Positions 32,378 through 41,245 are shown, numbered from the stretch's first letter. The stretch is DNA of 64,000 nucleotides from Alphaproteobacteria bacterium (GCA_020632875.1 JACKET010000004.1:372001-436000); one strand, 5' to 3'. Numbers and translations are program-made. Notes: generated by a model from the sequence alone, not told the origin.

Positions 32378-32395
32378 ATTGTAAACGGTGTTCAC
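32378..32395. promoter_or_regulatory. TetR operator palindrome with overlapping -10 box
   Basis: GTAAACGGTGTTCAC (32381-32395) is an inverted repeat with half-site GTRAAC around a 3-bp centre. On the minus strand TACAAT (32378-32383) ends 6 nt before the ATG of the TetR gene and overlaps one half-site, so bound protein would block transcription. The start looks leaderless. Confidence 0.65.
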
Positions 32396-32491
32396 GGGTG
32401 GGCGACGGAAAACTCCCCACGAGCCGGTCACCCCTGTGGGATCCCGTGTTACGCGGCGGGTCCAGCGATCCGACCCCGTGCGAGGGCCCTC

Positions 32492-34414
32492 ATGAAGCTC
32501 ACCGGCCGCATCCTGCACCTCTTCGAAGACCCCGCCGCCGTCCGCGCCCAGCTCGACGGGTCCGATGCGAGTGGGGATTCCTACGTGTACGGCGTGAACA
32601 CCGACGCCATCATCTCCGGCCGTGCTTGCACGTACGGCTACACGCCCGAGATCCTCGGCCCGTACTTCCTCGAGGACTTCCTCGACACCGTGAAGCAGGA
32701 CGACGTGAAGAACGGCGGCTTCCAGGTGGTCGTGGGCGGGCACGCCTACGGGTCGGGCTCGTCGCGCGAGGTGGCCGTCGTGGCCCACCAGGGCGCGGGC
32801 ATCGAGCTCGTCGTGGCCGACAGCTTCCAGCGGATCTTCCAGGAGAACATGGTCTACAGCGGCATGCCGTTCACGACCGACCGCGCGGTGCTCGAGCGGC
32901 TCCAGGCGGGCGAAGAGGTCGATCTCGGCGCGCTCGCCGACGACCTGCCGCCGTTCTTCGAAGCGGTGGCGAAGGCCGGCGGGCTCATGTCCTACGGCAC
33001 GAAGCTCCTCGCGGGCCAGATCGAGCCGACGTACACCACCGACGTGATGCCGCGCCCGATGAACATCGCAGAGAAGATCATCGCGCGGCGCACCTGGGTC
33101 GGCGAAGGCCAGCCCGACGGCATCAAGGCGGTGAAGCCGGGCGATCAGGTCCTGTCGCGCTGCGGGTTCCGCGGGATGCACGAGTACACGACCGGCATGG
33201 TCATGGCGCTCTACCGGCAGGAGTGGGCCGACGCGCCGATGTACCGGCCCGAGATGGTCGCGGCGTTCGAAGACCACTTCGTGCTCATCGCGCACGAGGC
33301 CGTGCCCGAGTCGGCCAAGAAGGCCCGCCTCGCCCCGGCCATGCAGCTCACCGCCGAGATGGTCGAAGCGGCCCAGCAGAACGGCATCCGCCTGCACGGC
33401 CCCGGCCGCGGCCTGCCGCCGGGCGTCTGCCACCGCGTGGTGGTCGAGCAGTACGCCGAGCCCGGCGACATCGTCGTGCTCACCGACTCCCACACGCCCA
33501 CGGCCGGCGTGCTCAACGCCTTCGCCTTCGGCGTCGGCAGCACCGCGATGGCCTTCGCGCTGCGCACGGGCCTTATCCCGGTGACCGTGCCGAAGGTCGT
33601 CCGCGTCGAGATCACCGGCGAAGCGCGCGGCGGCCTGTCGCCGAAAGACCTCATCCTGCACCTCATCGGCGACCCCTACTTCCGCGAAGAGCACTGGCGC
33701 GAGAGCCCGACCGACACGTGCATCGTGGAGTTCGGCGGCTCGGGCCTCGACCAGTGGAACGTCGACGAGCTGTCGGTCCTCACGAACATGACCGTCGAAG
33801 GCGGCCTGATGACGGGCGTCGTCGAGCCCTGCCAGCCCATCGTCGACTTCCTGAAGCAGCGCCGCGACATCGACGCGCGCGAGATGCTCGTCTACCCCGA
33901 CCCGTTCTGCGACTACGTCCGCACCATCCGGATCGACCTCGCCGACGTGCCGCTCACCGTCGCGACGCCCGGCGACAGCCGGAACCGCGCGCCCCTCACC
34001 GAGCACACCGAGGTGGGCGTGCAGAACGTCGTCATCGCGAGCTGCACGGGCGGCTCGCTCGCCGATCTCCGCGCCGCCGCCGAGGTCCTGCGGGGCCGCA
34101 CGCTGGCCGACGGTGTCCGGCTCACGGTCACGCCGTCCAGCACGCTCGTCGCCGAGCAGGCCGAAGAGGAGGGGCTGCTCTCGCTGTTCCGCCAGCTCGG
34201 CGCCGTCGTCACCGACCCCGGCTGCGGCTCGTGCATCGGCAACGGCCCGGGCATCCCGCTCCCCGGCGAGACCACCGCGAGCACCACGAACCGCAACTTC
34301 GCCCGGCGGATGGGCGCGCCCGGCGACGTGTACCTCGTGTCTCCCGCCGTCGCGGCGGCCAGCGCCGTGACCGGCAAGCTCACGGATCCGCGCGGGCTCC
34401 CGCTCCCGGGCTGA
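32492..34414 (+). CDS. Aconitase-family (LeuD-LeuC order) Fe-S hydro-lyase
   Basis: The 640-residue enzyme is built in swapped order: the small swivel domain comes first (about residues 1-190, with GSGSSREVAVVAHQGAGI) and the large catalytic part second (about 200-640). The 4Fe-4S ligands are C518 (SCTGGS), C578 and C581 (GCGSCIGNG). The substrate loop DSHTPTAG is present. The nearest relatives by motif are 3-isopropylmalate/homoaconitate-type dehydratases, but the substrate cannot be assigned. Neighbour genes give no pathway. It is expressed divergently from a TetR regulator. True aconitase (acnA) is encoded separately at 45276-47981. Confidence 0.85.
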   Translation: MKLTGRILHLFEDPAAVRAQLDGSDASGDSYVYGVNTDAIISGRACTYGYTPEILGPYFLEDFLDTVKQDDVKNGGFQVVVGGHAYGSGSSREVAVVAHQGAGIELVVADSFQRIFQENMVYSGMPFTTDRAVLERLQAGEEVDLGALADDLPPFFEAVAKAGGLMSYGTKLLAGQIEPTYTTDVMPRPMNIAEKIIARRTWVGEGQPDGIKAVKPGDQVLSRCGFRGMHEYTTGMVMALYRQEWADAPMYRPEMVAAFEDHFVLIAHEAVPESAKKARLAPAMQLTAEMVEAAQQNGIRLHGPGRGLPPGVCHRVVVEQYAEPGDIVVLTDSHTPTAGVLNAFAFGVGSTAMAFALRTGLIPVTVPKVVRVEITGEARGGLSPKDLILHLIGDPYFREEHWRESPTDTCIVEFGGSGLDQWNVDELSVLTNMTVEGGLMTGVVEPCQPIVDFLKQRRDIDAREMLVYPDPFCDYVRTIRIDLADVPLTVATPGDSRNRAPLTEHTEVGVQNVVIASCTGGSLADLRAAAEVLRGRTLADGVRLTVTPSSTLVAEQAEEEGLLSLFRQLGAVVTDPGCGSCIGNGPGIPLPGETTASTTNRNFARRMGAPGDVYLVSPAVAAASAVTGKLTDPRGLPLPG

Positions 34415-34417
34415 CGG

Positions 34418-34780
34418 CTACAGCCGCTCCATCACGACGGGCTTCCCGCGCCAGGCGTCGAGCGCGCGGCGCACCCAGGGCGCTTCGAGGGCGCCCATGC
34501 GCAGCTCGCGCATGCGGATCTCGCCGGAGTCGACCCACACCATCACGCCGCACAGATCCGGCGGCTCGTCGACCTGCGGGTCGCCCAGCGCGTAGAGGCA
34601 GTAGAACCCACCGCAGACCGCGGGCCGCTCGGGCTTCCCGTAGATCGCGCACCCGACGCGACACTGGTGGACGCACGGCACGCCCGCGGGCGCGTCGACC
34701 TCCTCGACCCACAGGAACTCGCAGCAGGCCGTGCAGCCGTCGCAGGGCCGGGGTTGGGGCTTCGGCTTCAGCGCGGGCAT
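34418..34780 (-). CDS. YkgJ-family cysteine cluster protein
   Basis: The 120-residue protein has the YkgJ pattern: CDGCTACCEF near the N-terminus (CxxCxxCC), then CVHQCRVGCAIYGKPERPAVCGGF and a last Cys at about 76. These Cys probably bind a zinc or Fe-S centre. Its ATG shares one base with the stop of the MopE-like gene upstream (TGATG), so translation is coupled. The pairing with two Cys/Asp-rich secreted proteins suggests a role in metal handling or in modifying those proteins. Confidence 0.88.
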   Translation of the reverse strand: MPALKPKPQPRPCDGCTACCEFLWVEEVDAPAGVPCVHQCRVGCAIYGKPERPAVCGGFYCLYALGDPQVDEPPDLCGVMVWVDSGEIRMRELRMGALEAPWVRRALDAWRGKPVVMERL

Positions 34781-35772
34781 CAGCGACACTCCTGGGTGCG
34801 CGTCTCGGTCGAGCCGACGTCGCAGGTCGTGGGGTCGATCACCGTGCAGCCGGAGATGTACTCGCCCGCCGCGCCGCACGCCGTGGGCGTCAGGAAGCCC
34901 GGCACGCTGGAGCAGAAGTACTCGCCGGGCACCATCGTGGGCATCGTGGCGCACGTCCAGTCGCCGTACAGCCCCTCGTCCGTCCCGTCGCAGTCGAAGT
35001 CGTACGGGTACGCCGCAGGGCCGTCGGCCACGGGAACGTCGAAGAACGCGGTCTGCCCGGGCCAGGCGTCGGGATCCGCGTCGGAGCAGTCGACCGTCGT
35101 GTTCGCCGGGTCGTTCGCGGGCCCCACGGGCGCCACGAGGGTCCACGTGCCGTCGGGACAGGCCGTCGGCGCGGCGGGGAGCTCGCAGGCCTCGACGCCA
35201 CCCACCGTGTCGGCCGCGAAGCCGTCGAGGTCGCAGTCGACGAAGTAGAGCCCGGGCGCACGCGCGAGTGGGTCGAGGTCGTCGCAGTCGACGTCGACGG
35301 GCACCTGGTCGCGATCCTGGTCGTCGTCGATGGTCAGGATGGGGTCGCAGTCGTTGTCGAGCCCGTCGTAGTAGATCTCCTCCTGCCCCGGGTGGATGTC
35401 GGCGTTCCCGTCGGCGCAGTCGGGCCCGCGCCGGTACCCGTCGCCGTCGAGGTCGTCGTCGGGGGTGGACGGGTCGCAGTCGTCGTCGAGCCCGTTGTAC
35501 GGGTCCTCCTCGGCGCCTGGCGAGATGGCGGCGTCGAGGTCCTGGCAGTCCTCGGCCACCACGAAGCCGTCGCCGTCGAGGTCGTCGTCGGGCGTGGACG
35601 GGTCGCAGTCGTTGTCGATGCCGTCGTAGATCTGCTCGATGACGCCGGGGAAGACGGACGGGTCGTCGTCGTCGCAGTCGACGTCCGCGAAGACCCCGTC
35701 GCCGTCGGCGTCGACCTTCGACGGGTCGCGCTTGCAGCCCGCCAGCGCGAGCAGGACGAGGAGCGCCCTCAC
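34780..35772 (-). CDS. MopE-like metal-binding repeat lipoprotein, copy B
   Basis: The 330-residue lipoprotein (LLVLLALAGC; Cys about residue 13) has tandem repeats of the 'putative metal-binding motif' type: DADGDGVFADVDCDDDDP..FPG..E..DGIDNDCD, four to five copies in the first 170 residues. A second Cys-rich half carries paired Cys (CATMP...YFC...CGAAGEYISGC). It starts with a GTG that overlaps the previous stop (GTGA). Its domain order matches its neighbour at 35769-36743, so the two are tandem paralogues. It probably binds Ca or transition metal outside the inner membrane. Confidence 0.85.
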   Translation of the reverse strand: MRALLVLLALAGCKRDPSKVDADGDGVFADVDCDDDDPSVFPGVIEQIYDGIDNDCDPSTPDDDLDGDGFVVAEDCQDLDAAISPGAEEDPYNGLDDDCDPSTPDDDLDGDGYRRGPDCADGNADIHPGQEEIYYDGLDNDCDPILTIDDDQDRDQVPVDVDCDDLDPLARAPGLYFVDCDLDGFAADTVGGVEACELPAAPTACPDGTWTLVAPVGPANDPANTTVDCSDADPDAWPGQTAFFDVPVADGPAAYPYDFDCDGTDEGLYGDWTCATMPTMVPGEYFCSSVPGFLTPTACGAAGEYISGCTVIDPTTCDVGSTETRTQECR

Positions 35773-36743
35773 CGGCACGCCTGCAGGACCTGGGAGGTCG
35801 CGGGGTCGGGGTCGCACTGGATGGTGCCGATGCAGTCGTCGGCGTACTCGCCGAACGCGCCGCACTGCGTCGTCGTCACGAAGCCCGCGAGGAACACGCA
35901 GCCGGTCGCGGCCGAGTTGCCCTGGCACTGGAAGACGGGCGTCTCGGCCTCGGTGTCGGCGTTGCAGTCGTAGTCGAACCGGAGCCCCGGAGGGAGCGCG
36001 AGGGACTGCACCGGGAAGAAGTCGGTCTGCCCGGGGAACGCGCGCGGCTCGAAGTCGCCGCAGTCGGTCGTGGTGTTCGTGGGCCAGTTGGGCGCGTCGA
36101 CGGGCTCGACGGTCGTCCACCCGGCCTCGTCGAACGGGCAGTCGACGAGCGGCGGGGGCTCGCCGCAGCTCGTCGTGCTCTGGGCGCCTTCGCCGGCGAA
36201 CCCGTCCCCGTCGCAGTCGAGGAACCACACCTCGACGAGGCCCACGGTCGGGTCGGTGTCGTCGCAGTCCATGCTGCCATCGATGCCGTCGCCGTCGAGG
36301 TCTCCGTCGAGCGTCGACGGATCGCAGTCGTTGTCGATGCCGTCGCCCACGATCTCGGTGTTGCCGGGCACCGCGTTCGGGTCGGTGTCGTCGCAGTCCT
36401 GGTCGACGGGCACGCCATCGGCGTCCTGGTCGTCGTCGTCGGTGGACGGATCGCAGTCGTCGTCCTCGTCGTTGTAGTAGACCTCGGGCCCCGGGATCGA
36501 CGCGTCGGCGTCGTTGCAGTCCTCGCCCTGGCGGAGGCCGTCCTGGTCGCCGTCGTCGTCGAAGGTCCACCCGTTGCAGTCGTTGTCGATGCCGTCGAAG
36601 GGGATCTCCGGCGCCATGACGTTCACGTTCGGGTCCTTGTCGTTGCAGTCCTGGTGCGAGAAGTACCCGTCGCCATCGAAGTCGACGGGGTGGTCTCCGC
36701 ACGCGAGCAGCAGGAGGGCGGCGATGAGTGATGGACGTCCCAT
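35769..36743 (-). CDS. MopE-like metal-binding repeat lipoprotein, copy A
   Basis: The 324-residue paralogue of the preceding gene product has lipobox LLLLAC (Cys about 15), four to five DCDDxDP...EIxxDGIDNDCD repeats, then the same Cys-rich C-terminal half (CQGNSAATGC ... CGAFGEYADDC). It is first in a three-gene operon (A, B, YkgJ) with overlapping starts and stops. The divergent exonuclease gene begins 37 bp away. In Methylococcus MopE-type proteins bind copper, but no such role can be claimed here. Confidence 0.85.
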   Translation of the reverse strand: MGRPSLIAALLLLACGDHPVDFDGDGYFSHQDCNDKDPNVNVMAPEIPFDGIDNDCNGWTFDDDGDQDGLRQGEDCNDADASIPGPEVYYNDEDDDCDPSTDDDDQDADGVPVDQDCDDTDPNAVPGNTEIVGDGIDNDCDPSTLDGDLDGDGIDGSMDCDDTDPTVGLVEVWFLDCDGDGFAGEGAQSTTSCGEPPPLVDCPFDEAGWTTVEPVDAPNWPTNTTTDCGDFEPRAFPGQTDFFPVQSLALPPGLRFDYDCNADTEAETPVFQCQGNSAATGCVFLAGFVTTTQCGAFGEYADDCIGTIQCDPDPATSQVLQACR

Positions 36744-36779
36744 GTCCACCAGACTACCCGAGCCCACCGGGAGCCATCC

Positions 36780-37550
36780 ATGCGCATCGCCACCTTCAAC
36801 GTGAACAGCCTCAACGCCCGCCTCGACCACGTGCGTCGGGTCACGGAGGAGATCGCGCCCGACGTGCTCTGCCTGCAGGAGACGAAGCTCGAGGACGAGC
36901 GGTTCCCCGAGCTCGCGATCCGCGCCATGGGCTACGAGCACGTCGCGTTCGACGGGCAGAAGTCCTACAACGGCGTCGCGATGCTCTCGCGCTTCCCGCT
37001 CGAGGACGTGCAGAAGAACTTCCGCGAGGGCGAGCCCCACCCCGACAGGCGGATCATCGCGGCGACCGTGCAGGGCGTGCGGATCTACGGGCTCTACTGC
37101 CCCAACGGCACCGAGGTCGGGTCCGACCGGTTCCACGGCAAGCTCGAGTGGTACCGCCGCCTGCGCGCCGAGCTCGATGCACACTTCGCGCCCGGCGACG
37201 ACGTGCTGATCACGGGCGACTTCAACGTGACGCCCACCGAGAACGACGCCTGGGACCCCTTCCGCAGCGAGGGCAAGCTGCTCTGCACCACCGAGGAGCG
37301 CGAGGCCTTCCAGCACCTGCTCGACTTCGGCCTCACCGACGCCTGGCGCGAGCTCAACCCGTTCGCCGTCGAGTTCTCGTGGTGGGACTACCAGAAGATG
37401 GGCTGGCAGCGGAACCAGGGGCTCCGCATCGACCACGTGCTGCTGACCGACCCGCTGCTCGAGCGGTGCAGCGCCGTGACCATCCACCGCGACGTGCGCG
37501 GGTGGGACAAGGCGTCGGATCACGCGCCCGTGTCGGTCGATCTGGACTGA
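36780..37550 (+). CDS. xthA: Exodeoxyribonuclease III / AP endonuclease
   Basis: The 256-residue enzyme cuts DNA at abasic sites and degrades 3' ends. The family residues are in place: N7 in FNVNS, E34 in QETK, D147 and N149 in GDFNV, and D247-H248 in SDHAPV near the end. Length is normal for XthA. The ATG follows GGGAG with 6 nt spacing. Its stop shares a base with the next start (TGATG), so it heads a three-gene operon with two less-known genes, one a methyltransferase. Confidence 0.95.
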   Translation: MRIATFNVNSLNARLDHVRRVTEEIAPDVLCLQETKLEDERFPELAIRAMGYEHVAFDGQKSYNGVAMLSRFPLEDVQKNFREGEPHPDRRIIAATVQGVRIYGLYCPNGTEVGSDRFHGKLEWYRRLRAELDAHFAPGDDVLITGDFNVTPTENDAWDPFRSEGKLLCTTEEREAFQHLLDFGLTDAWRELNPFAVEFSWWDYQKMGWQRNQGLRIDHVLLTDPLLERCSAVTIHRDVRGWDKASDHAPVSVDLD

Positions 37551-38329
37551 TGCCCGTCGTCCGCGTCGGCGGGGTGCCGGACTGGGTGGACGTGCACCGC
37601 CTGCTCGATGCGGGGGACTGGGCGCGCGACGGCGACGTGTGGACGGCCGAGCGGACCGCGGCGGAGGCCGCCGACCTCGACGCCCGCCTCCGCAACCTCG
37701 GGATGGGCGGGCGGGCCTTCGAGGTCTCCATCGACCCGCCGCCGAAGCGCCCGCTCGTGCGGGCCGCCCGGGCCGAAGACGCGCGCAGGCGTCGCGACAC
37801 CACACCTGGATTCACGCGCCCCGGCGCGAAGGTCGACGCCGACGGCAAGCGGTTCCTGACCCCCGAGAAGCTCGCGCTGGCCCTCGGGAAGCGCGCGAAT
37901 GCGGACGTGGTGGTCGATGCGACGGCGGGCTGCGGCGGGAACGCCATCGGCTTCGCGCGGGCGGGCTGCGCGGTCATCGCCGTCGAGCTGGACGCCGACC
38001 GGCTCGCGCTGGCCCGCGAGAACGCCCGTGTGTACGGGGTCTCCGACCGGATCACGTTCGTCTGCGCCGATGCCGTCGAGCGCCTCGCGACCCTGTCGGG
38101 CGACCTGCTGTTCCTCGACCCGCCGTGGGGCGAGCCGGACCGCATCGCGTGCCGCGAGGTGCCGCTGCTCGACGCGCTGCTCCATGCCGGGCGCCACTTC
38201 GAGCGCATCTGGGTGAAGGTGCCGCCGAGCTTCGTGGGGCTGCCCGGCTTCGCGATGGAGGCGTGGTTCGGCCACGCGCCGGGCGACCGCCAGCGCGTCA
38301 AATTCGTCCTGCTCCGGAACGATCGATGA
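37550..38329 (+). CDS. TGS1-like RNA methyltransferase
   Basis: The 259-residue SAM-dependent methyltransferase has motif I VVDATAGCGGNAIGFA (121-136), an acidic Glu after strand 2 (VIAVELD) and motif IV FLDPPWG (188-194). The DPPW form with flanking sequence is typical of the TGS1/trimethylguanosine synthase-like family (methylation of guanine N2 in RNA). The N-terminal 110 residues form an extra domain that may bind RNA. It overlaps both neighbours by one to four bases. The RNA target is unknown. Confidence 0.82.
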   Translation: MPVVRVGGVPDWVDVHRLLDAGDWARDGDVWTAERTAAEAADLDARLRNLGMGGRAFEVSIDPPPKRPLVRAARAEDARRRRDTTPGFTRPGAKVDADGKRFLTPEKLALALGKRANADVVVDATAGCGGNAIGFARAGCAVIAVELDADRLALARENARVYGVSDRITFVCADAVERLATLSGDLLFLDPPWGEPDRIACREVPLLDALLHAGRHFERIWVKVPPSFVGLPGFAMEAWFGHAPGDRQRVKFVLLRNDR

Positions 38330-39912
38330 CCCTGCTCGAACAGATCGACACCGATCCCGCCGAGGCCCTGACCGCACTGCTCGCACGATGGCGGCAGGCG
38401 CCGGACCCCGTCCTGGCGGACGCGATCGACGTGGTCTCCGCGAAGGCCGCCGCACCGGCGTTCGGCGGCACGCTGGCGAAGCAGATGCAGGCGGCGCTCG
38501 GCGCCGTGGCGAAGCCCGACATGGTGCAGCTGCCCGCCATCCTCGACGCGGCGGCGCGCCAGCGCGGCATCGACCCCGTGTCGGACCTCCTCGATGCCCT
38601 GCTGGCCTCCTGGCCGCCCGACCCCCGGATCGGCACGGCGCTGATGGGCTGGATCGAGCGACCGCCGTGGACGAGCCAGCGCAGCCAGCGCATCTGGCGC
38701 CGCGCCTTCCGGCTGCTCGAGGCGCTCGGCGATGCCCGGATCCAGCGCCTCGCGGAGGTCGACACGAACCGCGCGTTCCCCGGCCTGACGGGCGATTTCG
38801 TCGGCGAGCGCATCGCGCGCCTGCTGGGCCGTCCCTTCGCGCCGAGCACGGCGTCCCAGGCTCAGCGCGCCGGGTGGGAAGCGGTCCTCGCGCGCCACGC
38901 CGACCGCGCCCGCCGCGAGGCCGAGGCCCGCGCGTCCATCGAGGCCCTCCGCGACGCCGTCCTCGACGCCCCCGACGACCTCGGCGCGCGCATGGTCTGG
39001 GCCGACGCCCTGTCCGAGCTCGGCGACCCGCGCGGCGAGCTCGTGCTGCTCCAGCTGGAAGACGCGGCGGGCGAGCTCGATCGGTCCCGCCGCATCCGGA
39101 TGAACGCGCTGCTCAAGGCCCACGAGGCCGACTGGCTCGGCCCGGTCGACGCCGTGTTCGCCAAGACGGGGCGCGTGTGGGAGCGCGGGTTCCTCGTCCG
39201 CGGCAACGTGCGCCCGAAGAGCCGCGAGGTCGCCGAGTCGGCGGTCGGACACCCGGCGTGGCGCCTGATCCGCAGCGTCGACCTCACGAACCAGCAGGGC
39301 ACCGGCTGGCGCGGCGTCGAGCTCGTCGCCCAGCCCGCCACGACGGCGCTCCGCGAGGTGCGCGGCATCCTCGACTCCCAGGAGCTCCGCCGCATCCTGA
39401 CCGACCCGACCCCCCGTCCCCTCGCGTCGCTCGGCCTGGTGACGTCGTACTGGCCGGTCGACGGCATCGACTTCACGCCAGAGGTGGCGCGGGTCCGCGC
39501 GCTCGAGCGCCTCGAGCTGACGCCGGGCTGGCGGCACTGCCTGCCGGGCCTCGCGACCGTGTTCACGCGCATCGATCGGCTCGTGCTGGTCGCGGTCCTG
39601 TCGCTCCAGTCGCACGGCAACGCGACCACGCCGGCCGAAGCGGTCGACCAGCTGCGCCAGATGGCGCGGATGGCGACGCACGCGGAGGTCCAGATCCATC
39701 ACGGCGGGCTCGTGATGACGGCGATCGCGTACGAGGGCGAGATCAAGGTGCACCTCCACGACGGGCAGTGGGGCCACGCGCAGCAGCAGGCGCTGATGGC
39801 CGCGCTGCAGCTGCTCGCCGACGGCCCCGGCCTGCACCACATCCGCGCGACGCGGGCCTGGCGGAACGTGCTCGGCGACACCTGGCGGGGCGTCACCCTC
39901 GAGCCGCTCTGA
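38326..39912 (+). CDS. TIGR02996-domain protein
   Basis: The 528-residue protein has a TIGR02996 'repeat-companion' segment near residues 215-245 (PDDLGARMVWADALSELGDPRGELVLLQLED), found in large paralogous families in Myxococcota and planctomycetes, usually before repeats. The flanks are helical and have leucine-rich-like elements but no recognised catalytic motif. Its ATG overlaps the stop of the methyltransferase (ATGA). It ends base-to-base against the convergent gene at 39913. Function unknown. Confidence 0.75.
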   Translation: MTLLEQIDTDPAEALTALLARWRQAPDPVLADAIDVVSAKAAAPAFGGTLAKQMQAALGAVAKPDMVQLPAILDAAARQRGIDPVSDLLDALLASWPPDPRIGTALMGWIERPPWTSQRSQRIWRRAFRLLEALGDARIQRLAEVDTNRAFPGLTGDFVGERIARLLGRPFAPSTASQAQRAGWEAVLARHADRARREAEARASIEALRDAVLDAPDDLGARMVWADALSELGDPRGELVLLQLEDAAGELDRSRRIRMNALLKAHEADWLGPVDAVFAKTGRVWERGFLVRGNVRPKSREVAESAVGHPAWRLIRSVDLTNQQGTGWRGVELVAQPATTALREVRGILDSQELRRILTDPTPRPLASLGLVTSYWPVDGIDFTPEVARVRALERLELTPGWRHCLPGLATVFTRIDRLVLVAVLSLQSHGNATTPAEAVDQLRQMARMATHAEVQIHHGGLVMTAIAYEGEIKVHLHDGQWGHAQQQALMAALQLLADGPGLHHIRATRAWRNVLGDTWRGVTLEPL

Positions 39913-41184
39913 CTACCGCCGACGGTGCATCATAAGCGCGGGCAGCACGAGCCACGCGAGCAGCGGCGACGGGCTGGAGCTGCACCCGCAGCCCTTCACG
40001 TCTTCGCCCGAGATGTTCTGCTGGTCGGGGTCGGGCACCTGGTCGACGGCATCCGGGTCGAAGCCGGTGCCCGTGAGCGGGATGCGGACCAGCGGCGTGA
40101 CCGGGTCGTTGCTCTCGATGACCAGCGTCGCGAGCTCTTCGCCGACGGCATCGGGCGCGAAGGTCACGACGAGGCCGTCGGTGTTGCCCTCGGTCGCGTA
40201 GAAGTACTGCGGCCACACGCCGAACGTGTCGCTGCCCTCGACCCACGCCGTGCCCTCGAGCCCGAGCACGCCGAGGTTCCGCAGCGGGATCTCGAGGTTC
40301 CGCAGGTTGCCGATCTCGACCACGCCCACGTCGGTGCCCATGTCGATGGGCTCGAGCGCGGGCAGCGGATGGGTGTACACCGCGGGGCTGAAGGCGCGCT
40401 CGCGCGTGTCGGAGAGCAGGTCGATCGGGATGTCGAAGGCGACGAGATCGAAGTCACCGATGATCGTCGTGAGCTCGGCGGCGGGCCGGATGACGATGCC
40501 GAACGTGGTGGTGAGGTCGGCGAAGTAGGTGCTCTGGAGGAACACCTCGCCGGGGTTGCCGCTCGGCGGGTCGATCTGGGCGAACCCGCCCTCGCCGCTC
40601 TGCGTGCCGATCTCGGCGCCGAGCTGGGTCTCGATGCGGTTGCCGGCCATCTCGGTCGACAGCTCGGGGAAGATGTCGACCTGGAACCCCAGCCCCGCGA
40701 TGCCCGGCACCACGTCGATGTCGTACTCGAAGGGGTCGATGAGGCTCGTGTTGGCGACCGCCACCTCGAGCGGGAACTCGGGCGAGCCCGGCAGGACGAG
40801 CGTGTCGAACGCGATGCCTTCGGTGATCGAGAACCCCTCCTGCCACAGCGGGATGGAGCTCTGGTAGATGCCGATCACGTCGATGTGGACCTCGAACTCG
40901 ATCTCGACGGACGTGTCGATGCCGAAGAGCCCTTCGCCGGGGATGGCCGCGAGGCTGTGCTTGAAGGCGGTCGGCCACTCCATGTTCGACTCGGCCTCCA
41001 TCTCGGTCACGATTCCGCCCGTGGGCGTGACGTGGAAGCGCACGGAGATGGGGTCGTTCTGGCTGGGCAGGTAGCCCGTGTCGAAGTTCACGAAGCCGAA
41101 CAGGTCGAACGTGTCTTCGAACACCATCTCGGCCGGTTCGGACTGGAACGTCTGCGCCTGAGCAGACAGCGCGAGCAGGAGCAT
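39913..41184 (-). CDS. Secreted choice-of-anchor protein with MYXO-CTERM tail
   Basis: The 423-residue exported protein has a signal peptide (MLLLALSAQAQ), a beta-rich body, an ASH/choice-of-anchor-D-type module at about 290-385 (VGVVEIGNLRNLEIPLRNLG ... LVIESNDPVTPLVRIPLTGTG), a short acidic spacer and a C-terminal CGC-Ser-rich motif, hydrophobic segment and Arg triplet (397-423). The tail is the MYXO-CTERM sorting signal, which is thought to be processed by myxosortase and to leave the protein on the surface. A GGAGG ribosome site and a TAGGAT box at 41202-41207 precede it. The Fur-type operator lies where its -35 would be. Confidence 0.82.
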   Translation of the reverse strand: MLLLALSAQAQTFQSEPAEMVFEDTFDLFGFVNFDTGYLPSQNDPISVRFHVTPTGGIVTEMEAESNMEWPTAFKHSLAAIPGEGLFGIDTSVEIEFEVHIDVIGIYQSSIPLWQEGFSITEGIAFDTLVLPGSPEFPLEVAVANTSLIDPFEYDIDVVPGIAGLGFQVDIFPELSTEMAGNRIETQLGAEIGTQSGEGGFAQIDPPSGNPGEVFLQSTYFADLTTTFGIVIRPAAELTTIIGDFDLVAFDIPIDLLSDTRERAFSPAVYTHPLPALEPIDMGTDVGVVEIGNLRNLEIPLRNLGVLGLEGTAWVEGSDTFGVWPQYFYATEGNTDGLVVTFAPDAVGEELATLVIESNDPVTPLVRIPLTGTGFDPDAVDQVPDPDQQNISGEDVKGCGCSSSPSPLLAWLVLPALMMHRRR

Positions 41185-41201
41185 GGAGCGCCTCCGCGGG
41201 C

Positions 41202-41207
41202 ATCCTA
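41202..41207 (-). promoter_or_regulatory. TAGGAT -10-like box of the MYXO-CTERM gene
   Basis: On the minus strand TAGGAT lies 18 nt before the ATG at 41184. Its -35 region (about 41225-41230) touches the Fur-like palindrome. Confidence 0.4.
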
Positions 41208-41210
41208 CAC

Positions 41211-41245
41211 TTGCCCGGCCCGACCCAATTGAATATCATTTTCAA
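41211..41245 (+). promoter_or_regulatory. feoAB promoter with Fur-type operator
   Basis: TTGCCC (41211-41216) and TATCAT (41234-41239) form a -35/-10 pair with exactly 17 bp between them. The palindrome TTGAATATCATTTTCAA (41229-41245) covers the -10. It resembles Fur boxes in its A/T-rich core and TTGAA arms and stands out in this GC-rich sequence. It is the expected signal for iron-repressed feo transcription. Confidence 0.75.

Noticed and set aside
37354..39840. An 828-residue minus-strand frame
   Set aside because: It is antisense to the methyltransferase and TIGR02996 genes, which have overlapping start/stop signals typical of an operon.
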